From: Christensenella sp. UBA1685
Lineage (GTDB): Bacteria > Bacillota > Clostridia > Christensenellales > CAG-138
Direction of reading: 5' to 3'
Length of the DNA stretch: 8,279 bases
Assembly (NCBI GenBank): GCA_002320595.1
Contig: DCKB01000073.1
Coordinates: 1-8,279, forward strand
Part shown: one piece after another, positions 1-6,331 of the stretch
Layout of the letters: every line of letters begins with the position of its first letter
Position numbering within the stretch: position 1 is the first letter of the stretch
The notes under the pieces: model-generated
Seen by the model: only the letters and a program-made list of their open reading frames with translations
Databases searched by the model: none
Told to the model about the DNA's origin: nothing
Made by a program: the position numbers and the translations under genes

Positions 1-170
1 TTAGGGATTGCCTGTACTTCATGTCCTGTGTTACACTTGCCATGAGGGATTTGCACTTCCTTTCGGTCTTTGTTGTTTTTCCTAAACTCACAATAACCGA
101 TTCGTGCGAATCCTTCATCCTTTTTCTTACCGCTGTCCAAGATGTATTGTAATCCTACACTGCTTGACAT
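1..170 (-). CDS. Possible 5' part of an unrecognised gene, cut by the left edge (weak)
   Basis: An ATG at 170-168 on the minus strand opens 56 codons without a stop before the window ends. The product begins MSSSVGLQYILDSGKKKDEG and is rich in Lys, Asp, Glu and Asn, with two cysteines at residues 33 and 47. The stretch is much more AT-rich than the proline genes beside it, which could mean a foreign gene or simply intergenic DNA. Against it being a gene, there is no Shine-Dalgarno sequence in front of the ATG, and the same bases read on the plus strand (frame 3) are also open for about 50 codons, so an open frame here means little. I do not recognise the protein. The segment may instead be non-coding. 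Confidence 0.25.
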   Translation of the reverse strand, partial: MSSSVGLQYILDSGKKKDEGFARIGYCEFRKNNKDRKEVQIPHGKCNTGHEVQAIP

Positions 171-189
171 TGAATAATCGCGCGCGCGG

Positions 190-218
190 TTGACAAAGCG
201 CCCGCGAAACCGTATTAT
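190..218 (+). promoter_or_regulatory. Sigma-70/sigma-A type promoter for proBAC
   Basis: A perfect -35 box TTGACA (190-195) is followed after exactly 17 bp by a -10 box TATTAT (213-218, one mismatch to TATAAT). Transcription would start near 225, leaving a leader of about 50 nt before the proB start at 277. It is the only strong promoter seen ahead of the operon. A (CG)5 dinucleotide run (179-188) lies 1 bp upstream of the -35 box. No operator is obvious. Confidence 0.8.
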
Positions 219-228
219 TACAGGATAG

Positions 229-249
229 CCCAAACGAACGCCGTTTGGG
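229..249 (+). promoter_or_regulatory. Short hairpin in the proB leader
   Basis: CCCAAACG (229-236) can pair with CGTTTGGG (242-249) around a 5-nt loop, so an 8-bp stem would form almost at the 5' end of the transcript. CCGTTT (241-246) can alternatively pair with AAACGG (261-266), whose last two bases are the first bases of the ribosome binding region GGTGAGGG (265-272). The two stems cannot coexist. The hairpin may simply protect the 5' end of the mRNA. There is no T-box and no T-tract, so transcription attenuation is not supported. Confidence 0.45.
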
Positions 250-276
250 AAAGCCTTAGAAAACGGTGAGGGACCC

Positions 277-1365
277 GTGGAAAGAAAACTCGTTACGGTC
301 AAGGTAGGCACAAGCTCCCTGACCCATGCGGACGGGAGCATCAGCCCCGAAAAGATCGAATACATCGTAGCGGAGATCGCGGCGCTTCGGGATGCCGGGC
401 ACACGGTCATTTTAGTGACCTCCGGCGCCGTGGCGGCGGGCTTTGGGCGCATCGGCTATGCAAAGCGGCCCACGAGCATCCCTGCAAAGCAGGCGGCTGC
501 GGCCGTGGGGCAAGGGCTTCTGCTTGAAGAATACGCCCGGTTTTTTGCCGCGCGCGGCATTGTGAGTGCGCAGATCCTGCTGACACGGGATGATTTCCGA
601 GACCGCAGGCGGTATAAAAACGCATTTAACGCGCTTGAGATTATCCTGCAGCGCGGCGCTGTGCCCATCATTAACGAAAACGATACCGTTTCCATCGATG
701 AGCTGCGCTTGGGAGACAACGATACGCTCAGCGCGCAGGTAGCCGCAATGATGCATGCGGGCCTGCTCGTGCTCCTGACGGATATGGATGGCCTTTACAC
801 CGCGGACCCGCGCACGGACGAAACCGCAAAGCGCATCGAGCGCGTTGCGCACCTTACGCCGGAGATTCTGGCGCTTGGCGGGAACGCCGGCACCAGTAAC
901 GGCACTGGCGGCATGGCCACGAAGCTTTCTGCGGCAAAGCTTGCCACAGCGGCGGGCGTTCCGGTTGTCATTTGCAGAACCGAGAATGCGGGAGCGCTGC
1001 TGCGCGCGGCGGCTGGAGAACCTGTGGGCACGTACTTCGCCGCAAGCGAAACAGGCATGCGCACGCGCCAGCAATGGATGGCCTTTTACGCGCAGACGCG
1101 CGGCAACCTGTATATCGACGCCGGAGCGGAGGAAGCGCTCACCCGCCATGGAAAGAGTCTCCTGCCCTCGGGCATCGCGGCGGCGGAAGGGGATTTCCGC
1201 GCGGGTGACATCGTGCGCGTGTTCCGGCAGGGCACAAACGTGCTGCTTGGGCGCGGCGAAGTAAATTTTGACAAAGAGGAACTCCTGCGGCGCATGGAAG
1301 CCGCGGAGGGCCATGGGAAAAACGCCGTGGCCATCCACAGGGATAATTGGGTAGAAGAGGTATAA
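277..1365 (+). CDS. proB: Glutamate 5-kinase (gamma-glutamyl kinase)
   Basis: This cytoplasmic enzyme phosphorylates L-glutamate with ATP to glutamyl 5-phosphate, the first and normally proline-inhibited step of proline synthesis. The 362-residue product has the two-domain layout of full-length ProB. Residues 1 to about 260 are the amino-acid kinase domain, with VKVGTSSL at 8-15 (Lys9 near ATP), VTSGAV at 47-52, IINENDTVSIDELRLGDND at 131-149 (glutamate and proline-feedback loop), TDMDGLYTADPR at 168-179 and GTGGMATK at 209-216. Residues from about 275 to 345 are a C-terminal PUA domain (LLPSGI, GDIVRVF, LLGRGEVN). The start is GTG at 277, preceded by GGTGAGGG (265-272) at good spacing; no better start lies upstream. 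It is first in the proBAC operon, driven by the promoter at 190-218. All key motifs are intact, so it should be functional and feedback-controlled as in the family. Confidence 0.97.
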   Translation: MERKLVTVKVGTSSLTHADGSISPEKIEYIVAEIAALRDAGHTVILVTSGAVAAGFGRIGYAKRPTSIPAKQAAAAVGQGLLLEEYARFFAARGIVSAQILLTRDDFRDRRRYKNAFNALEIILQRGAVPIINENDTVSIDELRLGDNDTLSAQVAAMMHAGLLVLLTDMDGLYTADPRTDETAKRIERVAHLTPEILALGGNAGTSNGTGGMATKLSAAKLATAAGVPVVICRTENAGALLRAAAGEPVGTYFAASETGMRTRQQWMAFYAQTRGNLYIDAGAEEALTRHGKSLLPSGIAAAEGDFRAGDIVRVFRQGTNVLLGRGEVNFDKEELLRRMEAAEGHGKNAVAIHRDNWVEEV

Positions 1366-1368
1366 CGT

Positions 1369-2616
1369 ATGAAAGACCTTCGGGAAACGGCGCTTGCCGT
1401 AAAAGCCGCTTCGGCGGAACTGGGGCTCCTCGGCACGGAGAAGCGCAACGCAGCGCTTGCCGCGATTGCGGATGCACTCATGGCGCACGAGGCGGACATC
1501 CTTGCCGCGAACGAGCTGGATCTTGCCGATGGCCGTGCGAACGGCATGCGCGAATCCATGCTTGACCGCCTTGCGCTTACGCATGCGCGCGTTGAAGGCA
1601 TGGCGGAAGGCGTGCGGCAGCTGATTGCGCTGCGGGATCCGGTTGGCGAGGTCGTTGAGGAGTTTGCGCGGCCAAACGGGCTTCGGATCCGCAAAGTGCG
1701 CGTGCCGCTCGGCGTAATCGGCATGATCTATGAAGCGCGGCCGAACGTAACGGTGGATACGGCGGCGATTGCGCTCAAAACGGGCAACGGCATCCTGCTG
1801 CGCGGAAGCGCATCGGCGCTGCGTTCCAACATGGCGCTTGCCGGCGCCATGCGCGGCGCGCTCAAAGGCGCAGGCGTGCCGGAAAATGCGCTTGCCGTTG
1901 TGGAGGATACCGCGCATGAAAGCGTGGACCGCATGCTGCGCATGAACGACTGTGTGGATGTTATCATCCCGCGCGGCGGCGCGGGGCTGATCCGCCGCGT
2001 GTTGGAAACGGCGACAGTGCCTGTGCTGGAAACCGGCGTTGGCAACTGCCATGTCTATCTGGATGAAAGCGCGCATTACGACATGGCGGAGGCCATTGTG
2101 GTGAATGCGAAAACGCAGCGCCCGTCCGTGTGCAACGCAATGGAGACGCTTCTTGTGCATTCCGTTTGGGCAACGGCGCATCTTGCAAAGCTCCTCGCAA
2201 AACTGCACATGCTTGGCGTAACGATCCATGGCGATGCGCAGGTGCGCGCGGTGGATAAGCTTGCGCTTCCCGCCGGGGAAGAGGATTGGGCCAACGAATA
2301 CCTTGCGCCCGAGCTTGCCGTGAAGGTTGTGGATTCGCTGGAGGAAGCGATGGCGCATATCGCGCGCTATGGCACAAAGCACACGGAGGCGATTGTCACC
2401 GAGGATGTGGAAAATGCGCGCATCTTTTTGCACACTGTAGATGCGGCAGCGGTAAATTACAATGCTTCCACGCGCTTTACGGATGGGTTTGAGTTTGGCT
2501 TTGGCGCGGAAATGGGCATCAGCACGCAAAAACTGCATGCGCGCGGCCCGCTTGGCCTTAAGGAAATGACTTCCTATAAATATATGGTGTTTGGCAACGG
2601 TCAGGTGCGGGCATAG
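1369..2616 (+). CDS. proA: Glutamate-5-semialdehyde dehydrogenase (gamma-glutamyl phosphate reductase)
   Basis: ProA reduces glutamyl 5-phosphate with NADPH to glutamate 5-semialdehyde, which cyclises to pyrroline-5-carboxylate. The family usually works closely with ProB because the acyl phosphate is labile. The 415-residue product has the normal family length. Visible signatures are VPLGVIGMIYEARPNVTVD at 112-130, KTGNGILLRGSASA at 137-150, the catalytic cysteine Cys255 in RPSVCNAMETLL (251-262), and the C-terminal signature from RFTDGFEFGFGAEMGIST at 369-386 through HARGPLGL at 390-397. The ATG lies 3 nt after the proB stop, with AAGAGG (1355-1360) inside the end of proB as ribosome binding site, so translation is probably coupled. 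No motif is missing. Confidence 0.97.
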   Translation: MKDLRETALAVKAASAELGLLGTEKRNAALAAIADALMAHEADILAANELDLADGRANGMRESMLDRLALTHARVEGMAEGVRQLIALRDPVGEVVEEFARPNGLRIRKVRVPLGVIGMIYEARPNVTVDTAAIALKTGNGILLRGSASALRSNMALAGAMRGALKGAGVPENALAVVEDTAHESVDRMLRMNDCVDVIIPRGGAGLIRRVLETATVPVLETGVGNCHVYLDESAHYDMAEAIVVNAKTQRPSVCNAMETLLVHSVWATAHLAKLLAKLHMLGVTIHGDAQVRAVDKLALPAGEEDWANEYLAPELAVKVVDSLEEAMAHIARYGTKHTEAIVTEDVENARIFLHTVDAAAVNYNASTRFTDGFEFGFGAEMGISTQKLHARGPLGLKEMTSYKYMVFGNGQVRA

Positions 2617-2629
2617 AAAGGAACGGAAC

Positions 2630-3439
2630 ATGAAACTTGCTTTTTTGGGCGCCGGCAATATGGCGGGCGCAATGATCCAGAGCATTCTTGCGGCGGACGT
2701 GCTCAAGGGAGACGAGATCCTTCTGGTGAACGCGCGCAACCCCGCGCACGGAAAAGAGACTGCGGCCCGGCTGGGGATCACGGCGGCGGAGCCTGCGGCG
2801 CTGCGCACGGCGGATGCGATTGTGTTTGCAATGAAGCCGCAGGACTTTTCTGCGGCGGCCGCGATGTACCGGTCGTATCTTGAAAACCAGCTTGTGCTTT
2901 CGATCATGGCGGGAATTAGCTTCAAGAAGTTGGAAAAGGAGCTTGGCGCATTGCCGTTCATCCGGGTAATGCCGAACATGGGCGTGAGCGTGCGCCGCGG
3001 CGTTACGGGATATGCAATCGGCGCGCGCGTAACACAGCGGCAGGCTGAGTTTGCGCATGCGCTGCTTGCGGCAGGCGGCATGGCGATCCGCCTTGAGCAC
3101 GAGGGTGAAATTTCCAAGGTGATCGGCGTTGCGGGCTCAAGCCCTGCGTACTTCTGCCTGATGCTCGAAGCGCTTGCCGGCGCTGCCGTGCGGGACGGCA
3201 TGGAGCCTGAGGCTGCCGCGGCGTTTGCACGTGAAACGTTCATTGGCACGGCGGAAATTTTAAAGGCGGAACCGGTCTCCCCGGAGACGCTGCGCGCACG
3301 CATTTCTTCCAAAAAAGGCACGACAGAGGCCGCCGTTGAGGCCATGCTCGGCGCGGGCTTTGAAATTGCCGTTACGGCCGGATATATCCGCGCCGTGCAA
3401 AAGAGCGATGTGATGACAGCAGCGTTCGATGCGGAGTAA
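2630..3439 (+). CDS. proC: Pyrroline-5-carboxylate reductase
   Basis: ProC catalyses the last step of proline synthesis, reducing pyrroline-5-carboxylate to L-proline with NAD(P)H. The product is 269 residues, a normal family length. An N-terminal Rossmann fold carries GAGNMAGAM (7-15), followed by FAMKPQ (66-71) and RVMPNMGVSV (112-121). The C-terminal all-helical dimerisation domain carries GVAGSSPAYF (166-175) and ISSKKGTTEAAV (225-236). I chose the ATG at 2630, preceded by AAAGGAA (2617-2623); the longer TTG-initiated frame from 2591 would overlap proA and spoil the start of the Rossmann strand. It lies 13 nt downstream of proA and is the last gene before the terminator at 3457. The loops usually written GSGPAY and SPGGTT read GSSPAY and SSKKGTT here. 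Similar variants occur in clostridial ProC proteins, so I still assign it with confidence. Confidence 0.94.
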   Translation: MKLAFLGAGNMAGAMIQSILAADVLKGDEILLVNARNPAHGKETAARLGITAAEPAALRTADAIVFAMKPQDFSAAAAMYRSYLENQLVLSIMAGISFKKLEKELGALPFIRVMPNMGVSVRRGVTGYAIGARVTQRQAEFAHALLAAGGMAIRLEHEGEISKVIGVAGSSPAYFCLMLEALAGAAVRDGMEPEAAAAFARETFIGTAEILKAEPVSPETLRARISSKKGTTEAAVEAMLGAGFEIAVTAGYIRAVQKSDVMTAAFDAE

Positions 3440-3456
3440 CGTGACTGAAAGCAATG

Positions 3457-3485
3457 AAACGGGAGGCAATTTGCCTCCCGTTTTT
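3457..3485 (+). terminator. Rho-independent terminator of proBAC
   Basis: AAACGGGAGGC (3457-3467) pairs perfectly with GCCTCCCGTTT (3473-3483) around the loop AATTT, giving an 11-bp GC-rich stem. It ends in a run of five T (3481-3485). It starts 17 nt after the proC stop. Read on the other strand the stem is followed by only three T, so it may also stop the convergent acetyltransferase transcript, but less efficiently. Confidence 0.92.
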
Positions 3486-3500
3486 CTTCGTCCTGCTGCT

Positions 3501-4046
3501 TTAAAGTTCCCGGATCATCCAGTATTCGCCCAACAGCGTGCCATCCTTGAGTCGGAATGCGTTTGGATGGTAAAAAACGATGCGAAAGCCCATCTTTTCA
3601 TACAGCCCGCGCGCCCGCGCATTGCCTTCCACAAATCCCAACTCCAGCTGCGTTACGCCACGCGCCTGTGCGAGGGCAATCATCTCACGGAACATGGTCG
3701 TGCCGATGCCCAGGCCCCAGTATTTTTGCCGAAGCGCAATGGCGATTTCTGCCCGGTGGCGGATCCTGCTGCGGTTGTGGAAGGAAAGCTGACAGTTGCC
3801 GGCGATTTCCTGCCCAACGCTGCAAACGATCATCACGCTTGTATCAGAGGTGCTGACACGTTCGAGATAGGCGGCCTCCTGTTCCGGCGTTTCCGTGCAT
3901 TCCTCCGGCTCACGCAGAATGAAATGCGTTTCCGATGCACAATCCTTCAAATAAGCAAGCATTTCGGCGGCATCCTCCGTGGCAGGGCTGCGGAGGCATG
4001 CGGACCGTCCATCCTTAAGTGCAATTTCTTTTTCTGGAAACAGCAT
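3501..4046 (-). CDS. GNAT-family N-acetyltransferase, substrate unknown
   Basis: A 181-residue cytoplasmic protein of the Gcn5-related acetyltransferase fold, expected to transfer acetyl from acetyl-CoA to an amine. Motif A is AEIAIALRQKYWGLGIGTTMF (99-119), containing the acetyl-CoA pyrophosphate loop RQKYWGLGIG (106-115). Motif B is NARARGLYEKMGF (142-154), the usual late GNAT helix. The N-terminal half (LRSPATEDAAEMLAYL) is typical of the larger single-domain GNATs. The ATG at 4046 has an excellent ribosome binding site, AAGGAGG (4060-4054), 7 nt upstream. The gene follows the minus-strand transporter but is separated from it by a terminator at 4118-4089. It therefore probably has its own promoter, perhaps in the AT-rich stretch 4061-4086, where TATATT and TATACT occur without a convincing -35 box. 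It converges on proC. The substrate (amino acid, polyamine, antibiotic or protein N-terminus) cannot be told from the sequence. Confidence 0.9.
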   Translation of the reverse strand: MLFPEKEIALKDGRSACLRSPATEDAAEMLAYLKDCASETHFILREPEECTETPEQEAAYLERVSTSDTSVMIVCSVGQEIAGNCQLSFHNRSRIRHRAEIAIALRQKYWGLGIGTTMFREMIALAQARGVTQLELGFVEGNARARGLYEKMGFRIVFYHPNAFRLKDGTLLGEYWMIREL

Positions 4047-4088
4047 GGTAAATCCTCCTTATAATATACGACTTTTATAGTATAAACG

Positions 4089-4118
4089 AAAAACGCCGCT
4101 GGGGAAAGCCCAGCGGCG
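4089..4118 (-). terminator. Rho-independent terminator of the minus-strand transporter gene
   Basis: On the minus strand CGCCGCTGGG (4118-4109) pairs with CCCAGCGGCG (4103-4094) around the loop CTTTC, followed by five T (4093-4089). This 10-bp GC-rich stem lies about 27 nt after the stop codon of the transporter and insulates the acetyltransferase gene downstream. Confidence 0.92.
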
Positions 4119-4144
4119 CTTATTACGTTTGCGTTTGTAGGAGC

Positions 4145-5791
4145 TTATGCCTTCAGGGAAGCGTCTTTGCTCTTCATGAGGCGCTTCATAAGGAACAACA
4201 CGCCAAACATGACCGCAATGGCGATGGGCAGCATGATGACGCTCTGGACGAAGCCGGTGATGAGATACATCACGAAGGACACGCCCGCGACGAGCATCGC
4301 ATACGGGATCTGCGTGGAAACGTGGTTGATGTGGTCGCACTGCGCGCCCGCGGAGGCCATGATGGTGGTATCCGAAATGGGGGAGCAGTGATCGCCGCAG
4401 ACCGCGCCTGCCATGGAGGCGGACATGCAGATGATCATGATGGTGTTGGTCTCGACGTTCTCCGGCGGGAATACCGCGAGGACGATCGGGATCAGCATGC
4501 CGAACGTACCCCAGGAGGTACCCGTCGCAAACGCGAGGCCGCAGCCGATCGCAAACACGACGCAGGGCAGGAAGCCAATCAGGGACTTTGCGGAACCTTC
4601 CAAAGCACCATGAACGAACTCTCTCAAGCCGAGGCTGCCGGTCGTGGCGTTGAGCGTCCAGGCCAGCGTGAGGATCAGGATGGCGGGAACCATGGCCTTG
4701 AAGCCGTCCGCCAGGCTATCCATGCAATCCCGGAAGCCAAGGATCTTGCGGCAGAGGTACCAGATGATGGTGAGGATGATCGCCACGGCGGAGCCGAGCA
4801 TGAGGCCGATGCCGGCGGTCGCGTTGCCGAACGCGTCGATCAGGCTGCCATAGCAGTCGCTCGCGGGGTCGAACATGCCGCCGGAATAGATGAGGCCGAC
4901 GAAGCAGCAGGCGATGAGGACGAGGATCGGGAGGACGAGGTCGATCACCTTGCCCTTGCCGATGGGGGCGGATTCATCGCCGACATGCTTTTCACCGGAG
5001 AACAGGTCGCCATGCTCGCGGGCCGCGATCTCGTGCTTCTTCATGGGGCCGAAGTCGAAATCCAGCAGGATGATCGTGATCATCATGGCGATGGTGAGCA
5101 GCGCGTAGAAGTTGTACGGGATGCACTTCACGAACAGTTCCAGGCCATTCGCGTTCTCGATGTAGCCGGAGACCGCGGCCGCCCAGGAGCTGATCGGTGC
5201 GATGATGCAGACCGGGGCTGCCGTCGCATCGATGAAATAAGCGAGCTTGGAGCGGGAGATCTTGAACTTGTCGGTCACGGGGCGCATGACGGAGCCGACC
5301 GTCAGGCAGTTGAAGTAGTCGTCGATGAAGATGATGCAGCCGAGGAGCATGGTCATGAAGCCCGCGCCCTTGCGGCTCTTGATCTTTTCAGAGCACCAAC
5401 GGCCGAATGCGGCGGAACCGCCCGCCTTGTTCATCAGGGCGACCATCGCGCCAAGGATGACGAGGAACACGAGCACGCCCACGTTGCCGCTGCTGGTCAG
5501 CGATTCACCGACCATGGCGGTCTCAAAGATGTGGGTCATCGCGCCGACCGGGTTAAAGTTTGCATACAGTAACCCGCCCACGAGGGTGCCGATGAACAGC
5601 GAGCTGTACACCTCTTTGGTGATGAGCGCGAGGCCGATCGCGATGACTGGCGGCAGAACGGCCCAAAGGCTGTTCACAAATGGGTTGGAACTTTCCCCAT
5701 CGGTCTCCGCAAACACGGTTGCGGCAACGATGACAACGGCCAGAACCAACACCGCCAACAGTGCCCTTCGCTTAAGGGAAACGTGTTTCAT
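4145..5791 (-). CDS. NhaC-family Na+/H+ antiporter-like membrane transporter (paralogue 1)
   Basis: A polytopic inner-membrane protein of 548 residues in the NhaC (ion transporter) family. Classical members exchange Na+ for H+, but others move malate/lactate or amino acids, so the substrate is unsettled. Residues about 8-29 form a basic then hydrophobic leader ending VFA before ETD, resembling a signal peptide. Conserved signatures are FIDDYFNCLTVGSVM (155-169), DATAAPVCIIAPISSWAA (188-205), ATGTSWGTFG (422-431), GDHCSPISDTTIMAS (466-480) and DHINHVSTQIPYA (486-498), with many hydrophobic helices between and a hydrophilic loop near 252-282. I chose ATG 5791, preceded by AGGAGG (5804-5799) 7 nt upstream. 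The open frame continues 66 codons further, but that part is AT-rich leader containing the likely promoter. A close paralogue is transcribed divergently from 6332. Arg170 directly follows the FIDDYF...GSVM motif; the paralogue has Leu there. Confidence 0.9.
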   Translation of the reverse strand: MKHVSLKRRALLAVLVLAVVIVAATVFAETDGESSNPFVNSLWAVLPPVIAIGLALITKEVYSSLFIGTLVGGLLYANFNPVGAMTHIFETAMVGESLTSSGNVGVLVFLVILGAMVALMNKAGGSAAFGRWCSEKIKSRKGAGFMTMLLGCIIFIDDYFNCLTVGSVMRPVTDKFKISRSKLAYFIDATAAPVCIIAPISSWAAAVSGYIENANGLELFVKCIPYNFYALLTIAMMITIILLDFDFGPMKKHEIAAREHGDLFSGEKHVGDESAPIGKGKVIDLVLPILVLIACCFVGLIYSGGMFDPASDCYGSLIDAFGNATAGIGLMLGSAVAIILTIIWYLCRKILGFRDCMDSLADGFKAMVPAILILTLAWTLNATTGSLGLREFVHGALEGSAKSLIGFLPCVVFAIGCGLAFATGTSWGTFGMLIPIVLAVFPPENVETNTIMIICMSASMAGAVCGDHCSPISDTTIMASAGAQCDHINHVSTQIPYAMLVAGVSFVMYLITGFVQSVIMLPIAIAVMFGVLFLMKRLMKSKDASLKA

Positions 5792-5922
5792 TGGGTTGCC
5801 TCCTACGAAAAAATAATGATTGCATCCGGGTGAGAAAAGGGGAAACCCCGGCTGCGATATATTCCCTGCCTGCAGGACAGAGAAACTGATAAGCTCTTTA
5901 TAAAGATTTATGTCATGATATA

Positions 5923-5951
5923 ATAATATCAAATTGTGAGCGAATTGTAAA
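5923..5951 (-). promoter_or_regulatory. Promoter of the minus-strand transporter gene
   Basis: On the minus strand TTTACA (5951-5946) is followed after exactly 17 bp by TATTAT (5928-5923). That is one mismatch to each sigma-70/sigma-A consensus box. Transcription would start near 5916, giving a leader of about 125 nt before the ATG at 5791. Confidence 0.7.
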
Positions 5952-6178
5952 CAGAAGACGGACAAATTTTTATCAGAATTTATAGACAAAAGAATGGAAA
6001 CATGGCGGAAACGGGCTTAGACTGAGCAAAAACGCATCAAAATAACATAAAAAGCAAATATAATATAGTACAAGGAACAAATACCGGGGATTGCGCAACA
6101 TTGTCACTTTTTTTATGCTGAATAACGATAACTTTATAAATCAGAGGCGTTCTTTGATAGTTTATTAACGGGGCGGTT

Positions 6179-6187
6179 TGCTATACT
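6179..6187 (+). promoter_or_regulatory. Extended -10 promoter of the plus-strand transporter gene
   Basis: TG-C-TATACT (6179-6187) forms an extended -10 element with one mismatch in the hexamer. The -35 region 16-18 bp upstream is poor (AT-rich, around 6157-6166), as is common for extended -10 promoters. Transcription would start near 6194, just before the hairpin-rich leader. The site is inferred from sequence alone. Confidence 0.55.
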
Positions 6188-6200
6188 ATATACATACTTT

Positions 6201-6289
6201 CCGGCAGCGCATTCCCAAAGGCCGGAGCTCCGCGGCAACCGCGGAAAAACATCCGAACATGTTTGCCGGGCGCGCATTTCTGGCCCGGC
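6201..6289 (+). promoter_or_regulatory. Structured mRNA leader with four consecutive hairpins
   Basis: Four stem-loops can form back to back. H1 is CCGGC (6201-6205) with GCCGG (6221-6225). H2 is CCGCGG (6230-6235) with CCGCGG (6239-6244). H3 is AAACAT (6247-6252) with ATGTTT (6259-6264). H4 is GCCGGGC (6265-6271) with GCCCGGC (6283-6289). H3 and H4 abut. The loops of H1 and H4 both contain GCGCATT followed by CC or TC. TCCC (6299-6302) could pair with GGGA (6317-6320) of the ribosome binding site. This lies wholly between the predicted transcription start and the ATG. It matches no riboswitch class I recognise; the CGGCAACC at 6232-6239 recalls one piece of the SAM-I aptamer, but the rest is missing. 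Confidence 0.4.
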
Positions 6290-6331
6290 CGGTAAAAATC
6301 CCAACATTCTTTTTTCGGGAGGCAATCATTT

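Larger units (their letters stand above)
5792..6331. other. Divergent control region between the two transporter genes
   Basis: This 540-nt gap has no convincing gene. Its middle (about 5881-6200) is strikingly AT-rich against the GC-rich genes on both sides. It holds a promoter for the minus-strand gene (5951-5923) with a leader of about 125 nt, and an extended -10 promoter for the plus-strand gene (6179-6187) with a leader of about 138 nt. The plus-strand leader (6201-6289) is GC-rich and hairpin-dense. A weaker alternative plus-strand promoter is TTGTCA (6101-6106), 16 bp, TACGAT (6123-6128). The minus-strand leader contains only small stems, such as GGGG and CCCC around TTT (5852-5842). 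No operator is shared recognisably between the two halves. Confidence 0.75.

Noticed and set aside
412..3345. 977-codon open frame on the minus strand across proB, proA and most of proC
   Set aside because: It is codon-aligned with proB and proA, so it stays open only because the sense codons TTA, CTA and TCA are almost never used in these genes (one TTA at 409-411 ends it). The sense proteins are unmistakable and the antisense product has no recognisable motif.
3429..4064. 211-codon plus-strand open frame over the acetyltransferase
   Set aside because: It runs through the proC terminator and is antisense to a clear GNAT gene with intact motifs and a strong ribosome binding site.
4322..5572. 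416-codon plus-strand open frame over the minus-strand transporter
   Set aside because: Codon-aligned shadow caused by the same avoidance of TTA, CTA and TCA; the product is a low-complexity Asp/Glu/His/Ala-rich string, typical of antisense to a membrane protein.
5932..5950. lac-operator-like sequence (ATTGTGAGCG) in the spacer of the minus-strand promoter
   Set aside because: Only one half-site matches; the second half needed for a LacI-type palindrome is missing, and no LacI-family gene is in the window.
5792..5989. 66-codon N-terminal extension of the minus-strand transporter
   Set aside because: The extension is AT-rich, contains the likely promoter, and the internal ATG at 5791 has a proper AGGAGG site followed by a signal-like N-terminus matching the paralogue.
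6201..6264. SAM-I (S-box) riboswitch because of CGGCAACC
   Set aside because: The GGTGGAGGGA-type 5' half with its kink-turn and the later GGTGCTAA-type element are absent; only one short match exists.
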